From Primula veris (Eukaryota > Streptophyta > Magnoliopsida > Ericales > Primulaceae), in contig OY821749.1 of assembly GCA_963682055.1 (NCBI GenBank), positions 24,497,631 to 24,561,630 on the forward strand: 64,000 bases of DNA, in the 5' to 3' direction. A program made the translations under genes and the position numbers. Under the pieces are notes generated by a model. It made no database searches. It saw only the letters and a list, made by a program, of their open reading frames with translations, and had not been told where the DNA came from. Positions within the stretch are counted from its first letter, which is position 1. Each line of letters starts with the position of its first letter. This document shows, piece by piece, positions 45,103 to 58,948 of this stretch.

Positions 45103-47619
45103 TAAATTTTGGAATTATACTCAAGATCAAGGCGAGGAATATCCAGAAGCACCTATCTAAGTGGATCCATCCATATGTTTCCACCATATTATGGATCTCT
45201 AATCACCAAGAAATTCCTTGTCCTACGGTATAAATAAATTTCTTTTCTTGAAATTATATATTTGGAAACATTATTTGGTCTCCATCCAAATTAATATCAG
45301 TAAAGAAAACTGTGATAACTAAAATCTCGTTCATGCACTTATATTTAATGAAATTCTTCTACAGTTACAATTTACATGAATGTGTAAAATAATGATAATG
45401 ACCGTTCAATGTATTTCCAAGTAAAGAAACTGAACATTTGGTAGTTTAATTAATTGAACATATTTGATTTCCAATATATACCTGCCCTTTTTCCCAGAGT
45501 ACTTTCAATTCTTACCTAAGTATCCGGTTTCTTACAACAAAATCAGAAAATATGTTGAAGACACAATGGATGATACTTTTTCTTGCAGTCGCCATAGTCG
45601 GTTTTACTGGTATATGGAGTATATATCTATCTGCAATAATTAATTTACAGATACACGCGATACTAATCTATCAAAAGTTGCTCGTTAACCTTTATTACAC
45701 GCATACACAGTCGAACACCATAACCCACTTGTCAACGTTTTTGTAATTTGTGAATGATGTATAATTTGATTTACCATATCTTCTGATATTTAAACTTTTT
45801 TCAGGTTTGCAAGCGGATACCCCATGCCAAACTGCCAGCGATTGTAGGGGGCTATCAGGTTGTTTTTATGGATGTATAAGTAACTTCTGTAGTTGTGTTT
45901 ACGGAAGTCAACCAATTGGTACATGTACAACGAAAGATGATTGTTTAAAGGTGTGTCCTGAAGGTACAGAACCAAGATACATCGGCTGTATCGATGGGTC
46001 ATGCTTTTGCGCATATACAAATTAGGAAAGCTTAAAGTCGAATAATAGTATTTGTATTGAGGTTTAACAGAATTATTAGTCATTTTCTTTGGGAATATAT
46101 ATAAAAACAAAAACTATGTGGCTTTATGCTATTCATTTCGTTTTTTGTGTTGCTTAAATTATGAAAAATGTCTCTATATATATCATTCTGAAATCTGAAC
46201 ACAAGATCGATGTAGAATCTGGAATGACTAGATCAAGTTTAAAAAACATTGAGCGTCATTTGCGATTAGTTTTATGATGCATAAATGTTACCGTTTATCG
46301 TTATTAATTTTAAGGCACATCGTTTATTATAAATGTTTATTAGTGAGGTAAAGCATAAAAAAGGGATTTTTATTTTTATAACATTTTTTTATTAAAAAAA
46401 TGGATACAACTACGTCAATTTGGGCCACAACTTATTTCTTTACATAAATAAAAGTTATAGTATTCTTATTTATTATTATATACATTTTGCTTTTATTTCT
46501 CACTGTAGTACTTGTATATATTTTTATTTTTTTATAACTAATAACTCTCTCTTTGAATGTAATCTGTTTTATAGGCGCTAGAGATCGAACCCTGGTGATG
46601 AGTATGATATACTAGGGTTTCAACCATTTGTACCAACCAATTTGCTCACTCTAGTATTTCTGTATGATTATATATTTGTGAGATTGTAATTTTGTATTGA
46701 ATAATGTATTTACAAAATTATAATGGATATGCATTTTGTTATTTTTTAATTTTTAAGTGTATTAATATAATAATCATCTGAATTATATGATTATATAGGT
46801 AAAATAAAACACACCGTAAAGAGTTTCATTGTTACGCTATTTACGCTTTTAGAATAGATTTCGAAAAAACGCTATTTTAACGATAACGCTATTTAAAACA
46901 TTGATTTGTAAATGTATAAGAACTAGTGGGTTTCATATAAATATTATAGACGTGTAGTATAAGCGGTGCGTATTTCCACAGTGTTGATATTTAAAAATCA
47001 ATCTCACTTGTATTTATAATCTCGGACTATCTCTAATACATATAAGGTCTCGACTCGACATAGCCAGACTTTATTGCGTCGTGGTAGGGATTGATTCTGT
47101 CACTTTATGGGAATTCGCCGGGTTGTCATGTTTGGAATATAGACTTTTCAGACTTCAATATTATGAAGCAAACAAAAAACCATTCAATTTACTTTTTTCA
47201 AGTGAACATATCAAATAAAAGTTCATTCACTTCAATATTTGAATTGAATGGTAAAAAGATGGACCAAAAGCAAATTAATTTTGAAAAGTATGATTTTTTG
47301 GGAATTACTTTTGCAAAGATGCACTAAAATTTAATTTACTCTATTGAATTACACTTGGGTCCCTTGTGGTTTCAATAGTTGTTATTTCCATCTCGCATTA
47401 TTATCTATCAAATTAGTCCGTATATGCTAACATAATTATATGACAATGTATATTAAGGATGGATAAAGAGCCCATGTCCCGTTTGCATATTAGGAAAATA
47501 TAGTATTAGAAGACCTTTAAAACTTAAAGATAAAAAAATATGTTAGCATGATATCCGTTCCACAACTAAAAAATTAGAAATAATGAACCTTATATATACT
47601 ATTACAAATGAATATGACC
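45103..47619. repeat. Tandem duplication unit 2 (Cys-rich peptide)
   Basis: Begins 'taaattttggaattatactc', as at 41332, and ends near 'attacaaatgaatat', where unit 1 meets the TIR element. Confidence 0.9.
45552..46025 (+). CDS. Secreted 12-cysteine peptide, copy 2 (two exons)
   Basis: Exon 1 is 45552-45609 and exon 2 is 45805-46025; 92 aa. The signal peptide is identical to copy 1. The mature part differs by one residue (Gly for Ala before the tenth Cys) and by one extra C-terminal Asn, because a 13-nt insertion near the stop moves the termination codon. All twelve cysteines are conserved, and the intron is nearly identical too. The same TATA candidate lies ~80 bp upstream. Both copies look functional. 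Confidence 0.88.
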
Positions 47620-47966
47620 GTAGCCATTCAAAATATCAACACAAAAATATTAATCGTTGATGTGACTAAATTGGTTTGACCAATCAGGTTTTGTTATAAT
47701 TTTTAAAATCAATTTTCATTTAGTACATGAAACTAATCCACCACATCATTGTTTTTGGATGGCTATAACAATTCTATTTACCTTTTATAAGTTATATATC
47801 TAATCATTTACATTTTATTTAATCCCTAATGTAACTAATCAAATAGACACTTATCATTGTAATTATTTTCTCATCCCTCCATACTTCTACTTGACTGTTA
47901 GTTTCAACTTCCAACTACTACTCTCTCTCTCTCTCTTTCTCTCTTTAAATCCATCTGCTAATTACA
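46026..47966. other. Intergenic, 3' of Cys-rich copy 2
   Basis: Paralogous to unit 1 up to 47619, then unique AT-rich DNA ending in a (CT)n run (47922-47945) just upstream of the permease fragment. That run is a common 5'-UTR feature of plant genes. Confidence 0.6.
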
Positions 47967-49903
47967 ATGGAGAACTCAACTAGTGCTAATGAAGATAATA
48001 ATGGGCACTATATCACTCTCCTCGGAGACGACTCGTCAAGTCGGCGTCTGAACCAGCTTGGTTACAAGCAAGAGCTCAGCCGAAATCTTTCGTACGTATC
48101 TCACTGTTTCTCTCTTTGTAGTAAATACAATTGTGTTCAAGACAATTTCCGTTGTACCAAAAAAAAAAAATGTGTTCAAGAAAAAAAAAATGTTTTTATG
48201 ATTCTGTTTTTTAAAAATTTAAAAGTATCTGTATATGTTTGCAGTTTCTTTGTACAGTATTAGAATATGAAATAATGTAGTCCTTTTTCAATGTTTCCAT
48301 GTGACAAGTTTTAGTTAATGTTGATTGATAAAGATGCCTTTTGTTACTAGTTCAGTAGTTCCTATTTTAGAATTAATATAATAATTGGATCTGAATCTTT
48401 TGGGGAAAAATCAACACTTCATGGTGTATAATCCAACAAAACATGGTGTGGACACATTAGTTTTCTAGGTAATGGAGATTATTTAGAAAATTAAATGAGA
48501 TTCAGAAAACAAAATGAGATACGTAATGAATCATTAGTCGGAGAAGGATTTCTCAGTTTGTACTTTGTAGTTTCTAACCACTTAACAAGATTTAAGGTAA
48601 GGAATTTGTGATAATAGTTTACAAAAATTAACTTTCTTCAAGAATATGACATAAGGTAGAATTGTTCTTTATGATTTTGGAATCTGATGCTACATTCAAT
48701 CTGATTTAGATTGTTACCAAAACCATAACATATCAATTAGCAAGTATGAGTCATTTGCTCGTAAATTAGCGTCTTAAGAGATACTTTGATAACTCATGTT
48801 TTGAATTAGTGAATTACGCAATAAATACGCTAAATTATTTAATCTTTCAAGAATATTCCTCCAACTTACTTTCTTATTCAAAATTTAGTATTAAGTGTAT
48901 TTAGAAAAATATGTTGAAGAAGTCCCCTTTGAGAACTAAATTCGTGATTTGTACAATCCTAGTCCTAGATACCTAAAAGGCTAAAAATTAGTTGGAAAGA
49001 AATAGGTAAACTATTAGCTTGCCAACTAACTTTATACTATTGAGTTTTATATGAGCAACTTGAGTTATTCAAGTTTTTAACACTAGTAAGAAATTTGATG
49101 GGTTAAAGTTTTGTTTTTGACTTTGAAAGACAATTCCGAAAAAACATAGTATAAATTAAAGTTTTTCTAGAAATTATTTGCCCTTGGTATACTATGATAC
49201 TCAACCCACTTAGACTTTTCTCGACCTTGGTTGTAAGATGAACGTGTCACAAAAATATTTGACGGACAAGTTTGGTTACATCATCCTGACTCCACTAATA
49301 CAGTGTGACCAAGCGCCCCTAGATTGTTTCATAGGTCATCATGAGCCGAGAGTGAATTTTGCTAAGCTTCAAAACAAAACTGTAGCCTAATTTTTAAATG
49401 ATGCCGTGAAATTTCAGTCAATCATCTTTAACCCAACTTTCGGACAGCTGATCTTGCGCCATTATGAGCAGAACCTAGTTTAAGTTTTGTGTTTAACTTG
49501 GCAGAATCTCACCGGAATGAGCCACCGTAAAAATACTTAAGTGGTTTTGGAAATAACATTTAAGATTGACATAATAGTTATTCTATTTGCCTAGTGACAA
49601 TTAGGAAATAACGTTTCTATTATCTCTGACTTTATTTTGCAGCGCGGTAGCCAATTTTTCAGTAACCTTTTCAATAATATCGGTCCTAACTGGTATCACA
49701 ACTTTGTATACCGTCGGACTTACGTATGGTGGGCCAGTGACTATGATATGGGGATGGCCTATAGTTGGTGGGCTTACTCTCATAGTTGGCCTTTCAATGG
49801 CAGAAATTTGTTCCGCTTACCCGACCTCCGCTGGCCTATACTTCTGGAGCGCCAAGCTTTGTGGTCATCGCTGGGGTCCATTCGCCGCTTGGCTAACCGG
49901 TTG
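47967..49903 (+). pseudogene. BAT1-like permease, exons 1-2 only
   Basis: Exon 1 (47967-48091, ATG start) encodes the cytosolic N-terminus ending RLNQLGYKQELSRNLS. Exon 2 (49643-49903) encodes the first two to three membrane segments (FSIISVLTGITTLYTVG ... AEICSAYPTSAGLYFWSAKL). Both have intact GT-AG sites, and exon 2 has the same length (261 nt) and phase as in the complete gene at 52863. Exons 3-8 are absent from the 3 kb downstream. It is therefore either a truncated duplicate or an alternative 5' exon pair that could splice to exon 3 at 55642. No stop or frameshift is seen in the two exons. Confidence 0.8.
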
Positions 49904-52862
49904 GTGCGCTTTTCATCCTTTCGACTTTGTAATTTAAGTCTGAGAAATGTTATACACAGATAAATTGTGCGCTATATATATGAGTATATGACTCAAGCTC
50001 ATAACTAGAATGATTCGGAAAAAGGCAAAAACCATACACTAGCCGCCAAGATAATGCAACTGTTGCAACACAGTTTATGTACATTTTTATATACATATTG
50101 TTGAAGCTTAAAAGTCCATACATTATAACCCGAGTCAACAACTAGACCGGCCGACCTGAATGCTCTACGTGTAATCTGAAATAGATTAGAGGGAGACCGT
50201 GCTTAAACCGGTCGTTTGCCCTCCGACGGTAAAATCGGTATTGAATACGAAGAGTTTAGTGCGTATATATGTAAGAGAGAGAAGCAAATTTTATGGATCT
50301 TTTTACCATATGAGCTACCCTTATTATTTATAGATGGACTAGCTGATGGTTATTGGCTTTCCCATGAGAGGTAACCATCACTTAACCCACGATTTTGGGT
50401 GTGTGCGGTTATTTCATAGCGATATGATATGGGCATTATTTGTTGAGCCTAACTCGCTTCTGATTCATAAGTCGTCTCGTTCTCCCTACAGTAGTTAGTA
50501 TGCAACAGGATACATTTATTCATGTGGATGTTCACCCCATACAAGTGTGATTGTTTGCCTAATCAATATTTAATTTGTGAGCATCTGATGTAGGCATGAC
50601 GATGAGCAGAGCGAGCCCGGCTCTATTCATGCTTGACTCGTTTACTAAATGAGTCTTAAATCTCATTCAGACTCGGCTCGTTTAGAATGAGCTCCGGGTC
50701 GAGCATGTTCCTGAACCAAGTTTAAATACATTTTCATGCTCTTGTAATACTGTTTCACTCCCATTTTCTTTTTTGCTTAACTAAATATATATTAGGATAA
50801 TCAACAATACCAATAACTATCCTATATAAACTGATATGTTTAAAAACATAAACTTATAATTAAGTGCAGGTTTAGCATCAATTTTTTTTTTTTAGTTTTT
50901 GATTTTAAAAAAACACATTCGTTTGGTATCACTATTTTTTTTTATCTTTTGAAAATCTAAATTTTGGAGGAATATAACAAGAAAAGCCAAAAGCAAAAAA
51001 GTCACACATTTTGAAGATTTTGATAGCTTTCTCGCCACCATTTTAAATTTTTTAATAAATATTGATATTATCTCAACTAAAATTTTATTCGTATACTTGA
51101 CGTGTTACTTGTTCGTTTAAATATGATATTTTGAAAATTTTAAAAAAATGTCTTATAAACTTATTTTGATTGAAAAAGCAAAATGTTATTAGCTAATGTT
51201 AAATATCAATATGTTGAAAGTTAATTATTTTAATTTTTTGCCAAACACTCATTTATATTTTGAAAAACAACTTTTTTATCGACTGCTTTCTGAAATCAGT
51301 TTTTTGACTGAAAATGCTAAAATCAAACGGACCATAAGTGTTTATCGGTCATATGCATTATATATTTTATAGTTACTTACATATAGACAGTATAAAAAAT
51401 ATTAAAATAATTAAAACAAGTCCGAGTATGAACAGGAGCCATAACATGTTGTTCTTACTCGATTCATTAGTAAATTAACGAAAACAATCGGAACCTTATT
51501 AAACCGATCATGAGTGTGTTCATCAACGCTTCAGTTCATTTGCAACTCTGTGATCCGCCAATGTATATAAGCCCACATGACAGTTGTGTATCTAAGTCTG
51601 TTAATTTACTATCATCACTCAGTACCATGTCACATGACAAGTTATTTTTATTACATCCACGTGATAAGTTACTTTAGTTACGTCTTTGTAGGTTTCCCTT
51701 GCCTATTTGTAACATTATTTGTCTTTTGTAGTAGTAAAATTTATTAATTATAACTTTTTTCTGGTAACATTACTTTTTTTGTTTTGAAATGATTTAGTTC
51801 TGTGTTGTTTTTCTTTGTTTGTCAAGTGAATAGCAATCTATTAGTACTTTATTTCATTAATATATATGTTGGGGGGCCTTACAATAAATTGGAATAAATA
51901 AGAACACAGAGTGAGTGGTCTATTACCTCACATCTCCCAAACATCAGGTGTACTAAAAAAATTTATTTCAAAAAAGGAAAAAATGTGTACTATGAATTAA
52001 ATAATCTTTTTTCTATAATAAATGTGATGTGGGCAGTGGGCAATATCTCTGCGTATCGATATTAATGTGATGGGGTCGATATCTGCATATCGATTTGATT
52101 TCATTACTCAATCAGTGGCCCTTATGATTGAACATATTTATAGTTTATTCAAACAAATAAAATTATCAACATCTTTAATCTTTATCGAGCAACCGGATCA
52201 TGTTATTCAAATGTCATGTTTTCCCTTTATTTCGGAAAGAGAAATATAATATAAAATTGGAGTAAGTAACACCGTATTTCGTCTTATAAATAACGAAATA
52301 AGTTGATTCCTTATATATATTTTATGTAATATTATCTTTTCTGTTTATTGAGATATGTGTTGTTTAAATTATTGTTCAAATATAATTCAAATCCAGTAGA
52401 TAGATAAGTTGATATGTACCATATAAAATATAAATCATCAAATGTAAATTTAAATGTTTTTAAAAGATTGATAAGTAAACCGAATGCTATTTAACGGTAT
52501 CACAAAATAACACGTCAAGAATCATCATTTTATAAATTTTATTAATATTCTCTTAGCTTCAAGGGCCAATCTCTTTCACGTAATCATCACAAGTTGGCTA
52601 AATTTGACTATTACAAGTGGTGCAATTATTAATTAAAAAGTTGACAAATAGGACAAAAAAATATAATAGTTAATAATAATCAAATACTACTAATATTCTA
52701 AGTAACTTAAAACTCGGAAGATTCCCTTGAATATTGCATATTCAGAATATATCAAACAAAACAGAAGACACAAAACACTTTTTGTACTTATTGTTTTCCT
52801 CTTTAACTCAGCCAACTTTCTTTCTCTCTCTCTCCTATATAGTTATAGAGAGATAAAGAGAG
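49904..52862. other. Between permease fragment and complete gene
   Basis: No permease exons 3-8 found. The region 50590-51540 has degenerate repeat character ('gagcccggctc', 'ggctcgttta' inverted motifs and a 'cggaccataagtg' end), consistent with old MITE-type insertions. The remainder is AT-rich. Confidence 0.5.
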
Positions 52863-55800
52863 ATGGGATATAATAATAATAATAATAATATTGAAAATGG
52901 TGACATTTCAGTTGATACAGGAACAGCTAGGCTTAACCAGCTTGGTTACAAACAAGAACTCAAGCGTGATCTCTCGTAATTTCTTTATTATTATTCTTTC
53001 ATTTTATTTCTTTATGGAAACACTTTATATCTCACCTTTACATTTTGTATGGGTTCTATTCTATAGTTTTTGTTTGTTTTGTTTCATGTACTAAATGCTC
53101 AATTTTCCTTCTTAACTATCATTACACATGAAGAATGTATTTTTCATCAAAATTGTGGCTTCAGTTTTTGTTGTTATTGTTTTGTTGAGTCATGTAAAAA
53201 ATATTAGTTTCTCAAACTGAATAACAATCCAGAAAATTTGTAATTTTTTCTTTCTCAATTTTTTTTTCAAGTTTATGCAAAATATTGCATTTATATCAAC
53301 TCATAAAAAATGGGTCCCCAATTTAAATTTATTTGATCAAGAGTCAAGTTTTTTTTTTTTTTTAATGTTTGGTTTTAAATTTTTGATGTATATTTTTGGA
53401 AATTTCAGCTATATACCAGTTCTGCAGTTTCGTTACAACTAACTAGACCTTTTAACTTTTAAGCATTTTGATAATAAACTCGTGGGGTCTTGTCTGTTTT
53501 TCTAAGAGTTTTACCAAATTCCTGGTTAAGTTAACATTCTTTCAGTAAATCAAACAAAGTTCCTACAATTAAATTGTTGAGTCGGTTTTATTGTAATTTG
53601 AGTGTTTTTGGTTTTTGGGTTTTGCTTGGGCTTTTCTATACAGGGTGCTATCAAATTTTGCGTTTTCGTTTTCAATCATATCGGTTCTCACTGGTATAAC
53701 AACTCTATACAACACTGGGCTAAACTATGGTGGACCGGTTGTATTGGTGTATGGGTGGCTCATTGCCGGTGTGTTCACTATGTGTGTTGGGCTATCGATG
53801 GCTGAGATTTGTTCATCATATCCAACCTCCGGTGGCCTTTATTATTGGAGTGCTAAACTTGCTGGCCGAAAATGGGCACCCTTTGCCTCTTGGTTGACTG
53901 GCTGGTAATTAGCAATGGCACATTTTTTTCATTACTGTTAGGGTCAATTTATTCTAGCTACATTTTAGGTCCATCTTTTGTAAGTTAGTGTCTTGTAGAA
54001 GTTTTGCAGCTACTTACATATGACATTCAGATATCTGATATGCTATATGCAGTCGAATAACACTTAAACATAATCCAATATCTATTTTGCGTTAGCCTAT
54101 CCTGCTATCCAACTAGATATGCTGATGCTAGTGCTAGTGCTAATGCTAATGAGTTATTTACAACGAAATTTCAGGCTATGACTATTTTTTTGCAAATAAG
54201 CAGCTAGCAGTGTACTTATTTGCTATTTCTTTTATCATCATCCTAGTAAAATATACCAATATTGGAAGCCTACTACAGGCATCGCTTTCGTTCTTTAGTA
54301 TTGAGAGCACTATTGACTGTAGCATTACCAATATACATCGAAAACACTATTTGTTATAGTATTTTCTATGTTATTCTAGCCATAAATGTAAATGGCCTGA
54401 TAATTGTTGGTGCATATATCAATTGTATTATGCTATTCTATGTAATATTAAATATTTGGTGTTCGGCCCTTGTTTGACGAACTAAGAAATCAGGTTCGTG
54501 TTGGCACTACTCCTATAGGGCTACCTTGCATGATTTAATGTTAAGAGCTCGGATAGAGCTCTATTTATTTTGTTCAAGAGCTAATTTTTGGTCTTTTATT
54601 AGAAATTTAGAATTAGTCCGATAAACTTGCTGAGATAGGGGATAGTCATGCCTAGCTCGGCTGATTCACATCCCTATTTCGAAATATTACTTTTCTCGAT
54701 TAGCATCACATTTTTCAAGTTTTTGGAATCCAGAGCTTGCTGGTTCAAAAACTATGGGCGTGCAAAAAGTGCTCTTTAGATGACTTCAGTTTGTGAAAAA
54801 TAAGAACTTATAAATGAGCTAGGCCTAGTAATTCTTGCCTGGGCACATTTACACTTCTGCGAATAATGTTAAGGGTAGATCATTCTGTCAGGTGATTGTC
54901 CCCTTTTCGAATTATAGGATATACTGTATAACGTTCATATCAATGTAAATATAACATGATGTAGATATGGGATTGATTATATTCACACACTAGCTTTATT
55001 GTGTTCCACTTTGGCCCATCTTCGAAAGGACTAATGTGGAATGGAAACAAATTTGTTCTGAATTAAAAGTTGGAAATAGGGAAATATATGGTCTTGGTAT
55101 GTTCCAAAAGACGGGAACAACCCATATAGAGGTTTTATTTTACAATATTTTTTGATGATTTCCATTCTTAGTACTTTTTGTACCTTCGAGACAATCTGGC
55201 TATGTATGAATTTAGTGGTCTTCTGTAAAGGGTATTTTACGGTTGTAAATGAAGAATTGATGGTCGTCATTGTAGATTTATAATCATTCTTAGTCAATCA
55301 AGAATTTTCTGTTTAAAGGGAACAATGCATGTTTTTTTCAATCACATAAATAGGATCAAATACACCTACTCCTTCACAAGACTCGAACTCAGCACCTCAT
55401 AGTTGAGAGTCCGGGGTCTAGCCCATTAGGCTAGGCCTAGTGGGTTAACACTGCTGCTGCATATGGTTGTTAACTTCAACTATTGAACAATAAAAGTACT
55501 TATGTAGTAACAACTATACTGATACGTTTATAATGTTTCAGCAATATATTTGCAATTTCAACTATAAAAGTTTACTGCCTGTTTTCTCTTTATTCTTATA
55601 CATGTTTAAATGCTCAGTTCTTCTGTTTTTTCTCTTTGCAGGTTTAATATTGTTGGCCAGGTAACTTGAAGATTCATTAATAGAATAAGGCGGTGGTAGG
55701 CTATCTCATCATCAAAAAATTTAATTGTTTAATTTCTTATATCTGTGCAGTGGGCGGTTACGACAAGTGTTAATTACTCACTAGCCCAGCTGATCCAAGT

Positions 55801-58800
55801 GATAATCTTACTCAGCACAGGTGGTAAAAATGGTGGTGGATACGAGGCCTCGAAATATGTAGTTATTGCCATACATGGTGGCACATTGCTCTTGCTTGCT
55901 ATTATAAATAGTCTTCCTATCTCTTTGTTGTCCTTGTTTGGACAGGTCGCTGCTGCTTGGAATCTCATCGGTATAAAAAAATAAGTCTCATCTTTTCTTT
56001 TCTTTATTGGAATGTGATTGCAGCACCGACTTTCATAAACTCTCTTTAACCCTTAGAGTCTGATGTTTGGTTCCCTTTTCAGAATTTTATTATCTGTTCT
56101 TGCTCAGTTTTTCACTGGTTTTGGCAATGCAAAACAATAGATGGGACCTTCTTTGTTTTTATGATTACTTGGTAATTATCCACAGGATCCAAACAGTTGG
56201 ATCCATTCTAAAAAATATACTAAAAGCAGATGTAACTCTATGATTGGCTGCCTGTCAAATTTATTGAAAAAACGGTGACAATCATTTTTTTGTGTAACCA
56301 ATTTAGGACGAGTTTCGCCAAGCACTCTTCTCTTCAGAGCTTAATTCTAGTTTTCGCCCCCTTTTCCTTACTGTTGTTTTTAGGTGTCTTCCTTCTAATG
56401 ATAATCATTCCCGTGGTTGCAAAGGAAAGGGCAAGTGCCGAGTTTGTTTTCACTCATTTCAATACCGACAATGGTGAAGGAATAGGCAGTAAAGCATATA
56501 TATTCGTGCTTGGGCTTTTAATGAGTCAGTATACGCTCACCGGATATGATGCATCTGCTCACATGGTAGCTTCCATTCTCTATGTTGTCTCAATTTCCTG
56601 TCAAATAATTACTATTGTACCACACAAATACACAGTTTTGTTTTCCTTTTCTTTTTTTACACAAATAGACAGAATTGCACACTAACCTTTTCTAAGGTGG
56701 TGGTGATCTTTTTGTTCTTTGATGGAAAAATACTGAAGATAAGGCTGTCAAATGTGACTAAAACAAATATGCATGTGCTAGTAATTTTAAGAGAACAATA
56801 ACGTACACCGTACATCGAAATCCACTGTACATAAGAATGATTATATAGTAGATCAAGCTATTTAGTCAGTAAAAGAGGCACATATTTTTTTATTTGCAAT
56901 TGCTACCATAGTTCATCTGCATTCAAAAATTTCTGCAAAACTTTAATTAAGTCACTTTCCCTCGAACTTTATTTTCAGTCAGAGGAAACAAAAAGTGCTG
57001 ATATAAATGGACCAAAGGGAATAGTTAGTTCGATTGGTATATCTGTCCTTGTTGGATGGGGTTACCTACTAGGTATCACCTTTGCAGTTACCGATATTCC
57101 ACAACTTTTGAGCAAGGATAATGCTTCAGGCGGTTATGCTATTGCTGAAATTTTTTACCAAGCTTTTAAAGGTCGCTACGGAAGTGGCACTGGTGGGATT
57201 ATTTGCTTGGGGGTTGTTGCTGTAGCGATTTTTTTCTGTGGCATGGGCTCAGTTACCAGTAACTCAAGGTAAACCTGGATTTTATAGAATATATGTTTGT
57301 GTAATGCTTTCTAACTCGTTTTCACATCTCGAAAATGGGAAATTTGTGATGGAACTGTAATTTGCTGCTTTGTTTCGAGAACAAAATTTGGAAAATTATC
57401 ACTAAACAACTAAATTATTATGACACTGAGAAGCTCGGTGGTTTCAGAGAAGAGTTTGGATGGAAATAAAGTAGAATGTGAATAAAGATGTTCCTCAGAT
57501 TCACCGTTTTCTATCCCGAAACCATAGTAAAGAAAAGTCCCTCAATTTCTATTAGTTTGTTTTTGTCACTAAAATATACCACATAGAAACAAGTTATTCA
57601 GTATTGATGAGATATTATAATTACCATTTTTGTTGGGATTCACAGGATGGCTTATGCATTCTCAAGGGATGGTGCTATGCCACTGTCACCACTATGGCAT
57701 CAAGTGAATAAACAAGAGATCCCCATTAATGCTGTTTGGCTATCCGCTTTTGTCGCATTTCTAATGGCGTTAACGGTAATATGATCTCGAATTCTTCAGA
57801 ATAATATTTTCCGATTTTTGCTATACAACTATACAAGCACAGATGCAGACTTGAAAACATAGATTAAAGTTCTAGACCAAATCCAAGTTTCTAAATTCAG
57901 TAAACTAAGATGAGCTGAAGTCAATTACCAGTGGAATATGAACTTAGAGCCCCATAACTTATCCTGAAGTCTCCAGGTTGTAATCTTCGGCATATGTATA
58001 TTTTTAAAGGTTTATATGCAGTTTGCACATACTGAATATAAGGCAAGGAAAATTACAACCAAAATACTAGTTCTATTGACAAAAACCAAACTAGAAAATA
58101 ATCTAGTTGCGCATATACTCCGTCTGTCTAAGAACCAATCTTTCTCGATTTTCATAACTACGGATGAAGTATTTTTACGTGTTTGTTCTAAACTTATAAA
58201 CCAAGATTCTCGTACTCCATTTTGGTAAAATAATGATTGCTACAGAAACATAAGTGGCAACCATCAGATACGATGATCACATGAGCAAAACGTGACAATT
58301 TTCATGTAGCAATACTTTTTTTTTATATGTTTTATTTTCCTTTTTAGATGTTAGCCGTGCAATGGCTTCCCACTTCAGCGCGTTTGCACAATTGCGATCA
58401 TTTCTCAGTAGTATTTTCTTTAATTTCCCAAAAGACATGAAGGAAAATATTGCTACATGATTGAAAAATGATACAACTGCGGTCATGCTTAGTGCTTGCC
58501 ACATATATGTGGAAGCTATTAGACGGCTATATTGCAAACATATGCGGAGAGTATTTCCCTCAAATTTTACTTTTTTAATTTTTGTATTTTGTAGTCTCTT
58601 GGAAGTACAGTTGCATTTCAAGCTATGGTTTCGATAGCCACGATAGGACTCTACATTGCATATGCCCTCCCAATCTTCTTTCGTGTCACCCTAGCCCGTA
58701 AATCTTTCGTTCCAGGCCCATTCAATTTGGGTCGGTATGGTGTCCTCGTGGGCTGGATCGCAGTTATATGGGTCGTCATAATCACTGTACTCTTCTCCTT

Positions 58801-58948
58801 GCCTGTCGCTTACCCGATTACGGACCAGACGCTGAATTATACTCCTGTTGCAGTTGGCGGCCTCCTCCTTTTGACAGTCTCTTCGTGGGTATTTAGTGCT
58901 AGACATTGGTTTAGAGGTCCTGTTACCAATATAGATGTGGCTAAATAA
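52863..58948 (+). CDS. BAT1: Bidirectional amino-acid transporter BAT1-like (GABA permease), 8 exons
   Basis: An APC-superfamily amino-acid/choline permease; the Arabidopsis homologue BAT1/GABP carries amino acids and GABA and is reported in mitochondrial or other membranes. Exons: 52863-52975, 53644-53904, 55642-55660, 55751-55970, 56384-56565, 56979-57268, 57646-57775, 58595-58948; 1569 nt, 522 aa, all GT-AG with consistent phases. N-terminal RLNQLGYKQELKRDLS and FSIISVLTGITTLYNTG, central STGGKNGGGYEASK, and TGYDASAHM near the exon 5/6 join are family signatures. About twelve membrane segments are expected. Exon 3 is a 19-nt microexon (FNIVGQ). The N-terminus has a six-Asn run from an (AAT)n repeat. 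No lesion seen. Neighbour: a 5' fragment of a paralogue at 47967. Confidence 0.93.

Noticed and set aside
49601..49783. Minus-strand frame over permease exon 2
   Set aside because: Shadow of the plus-strand coding exon with intact splice sites.
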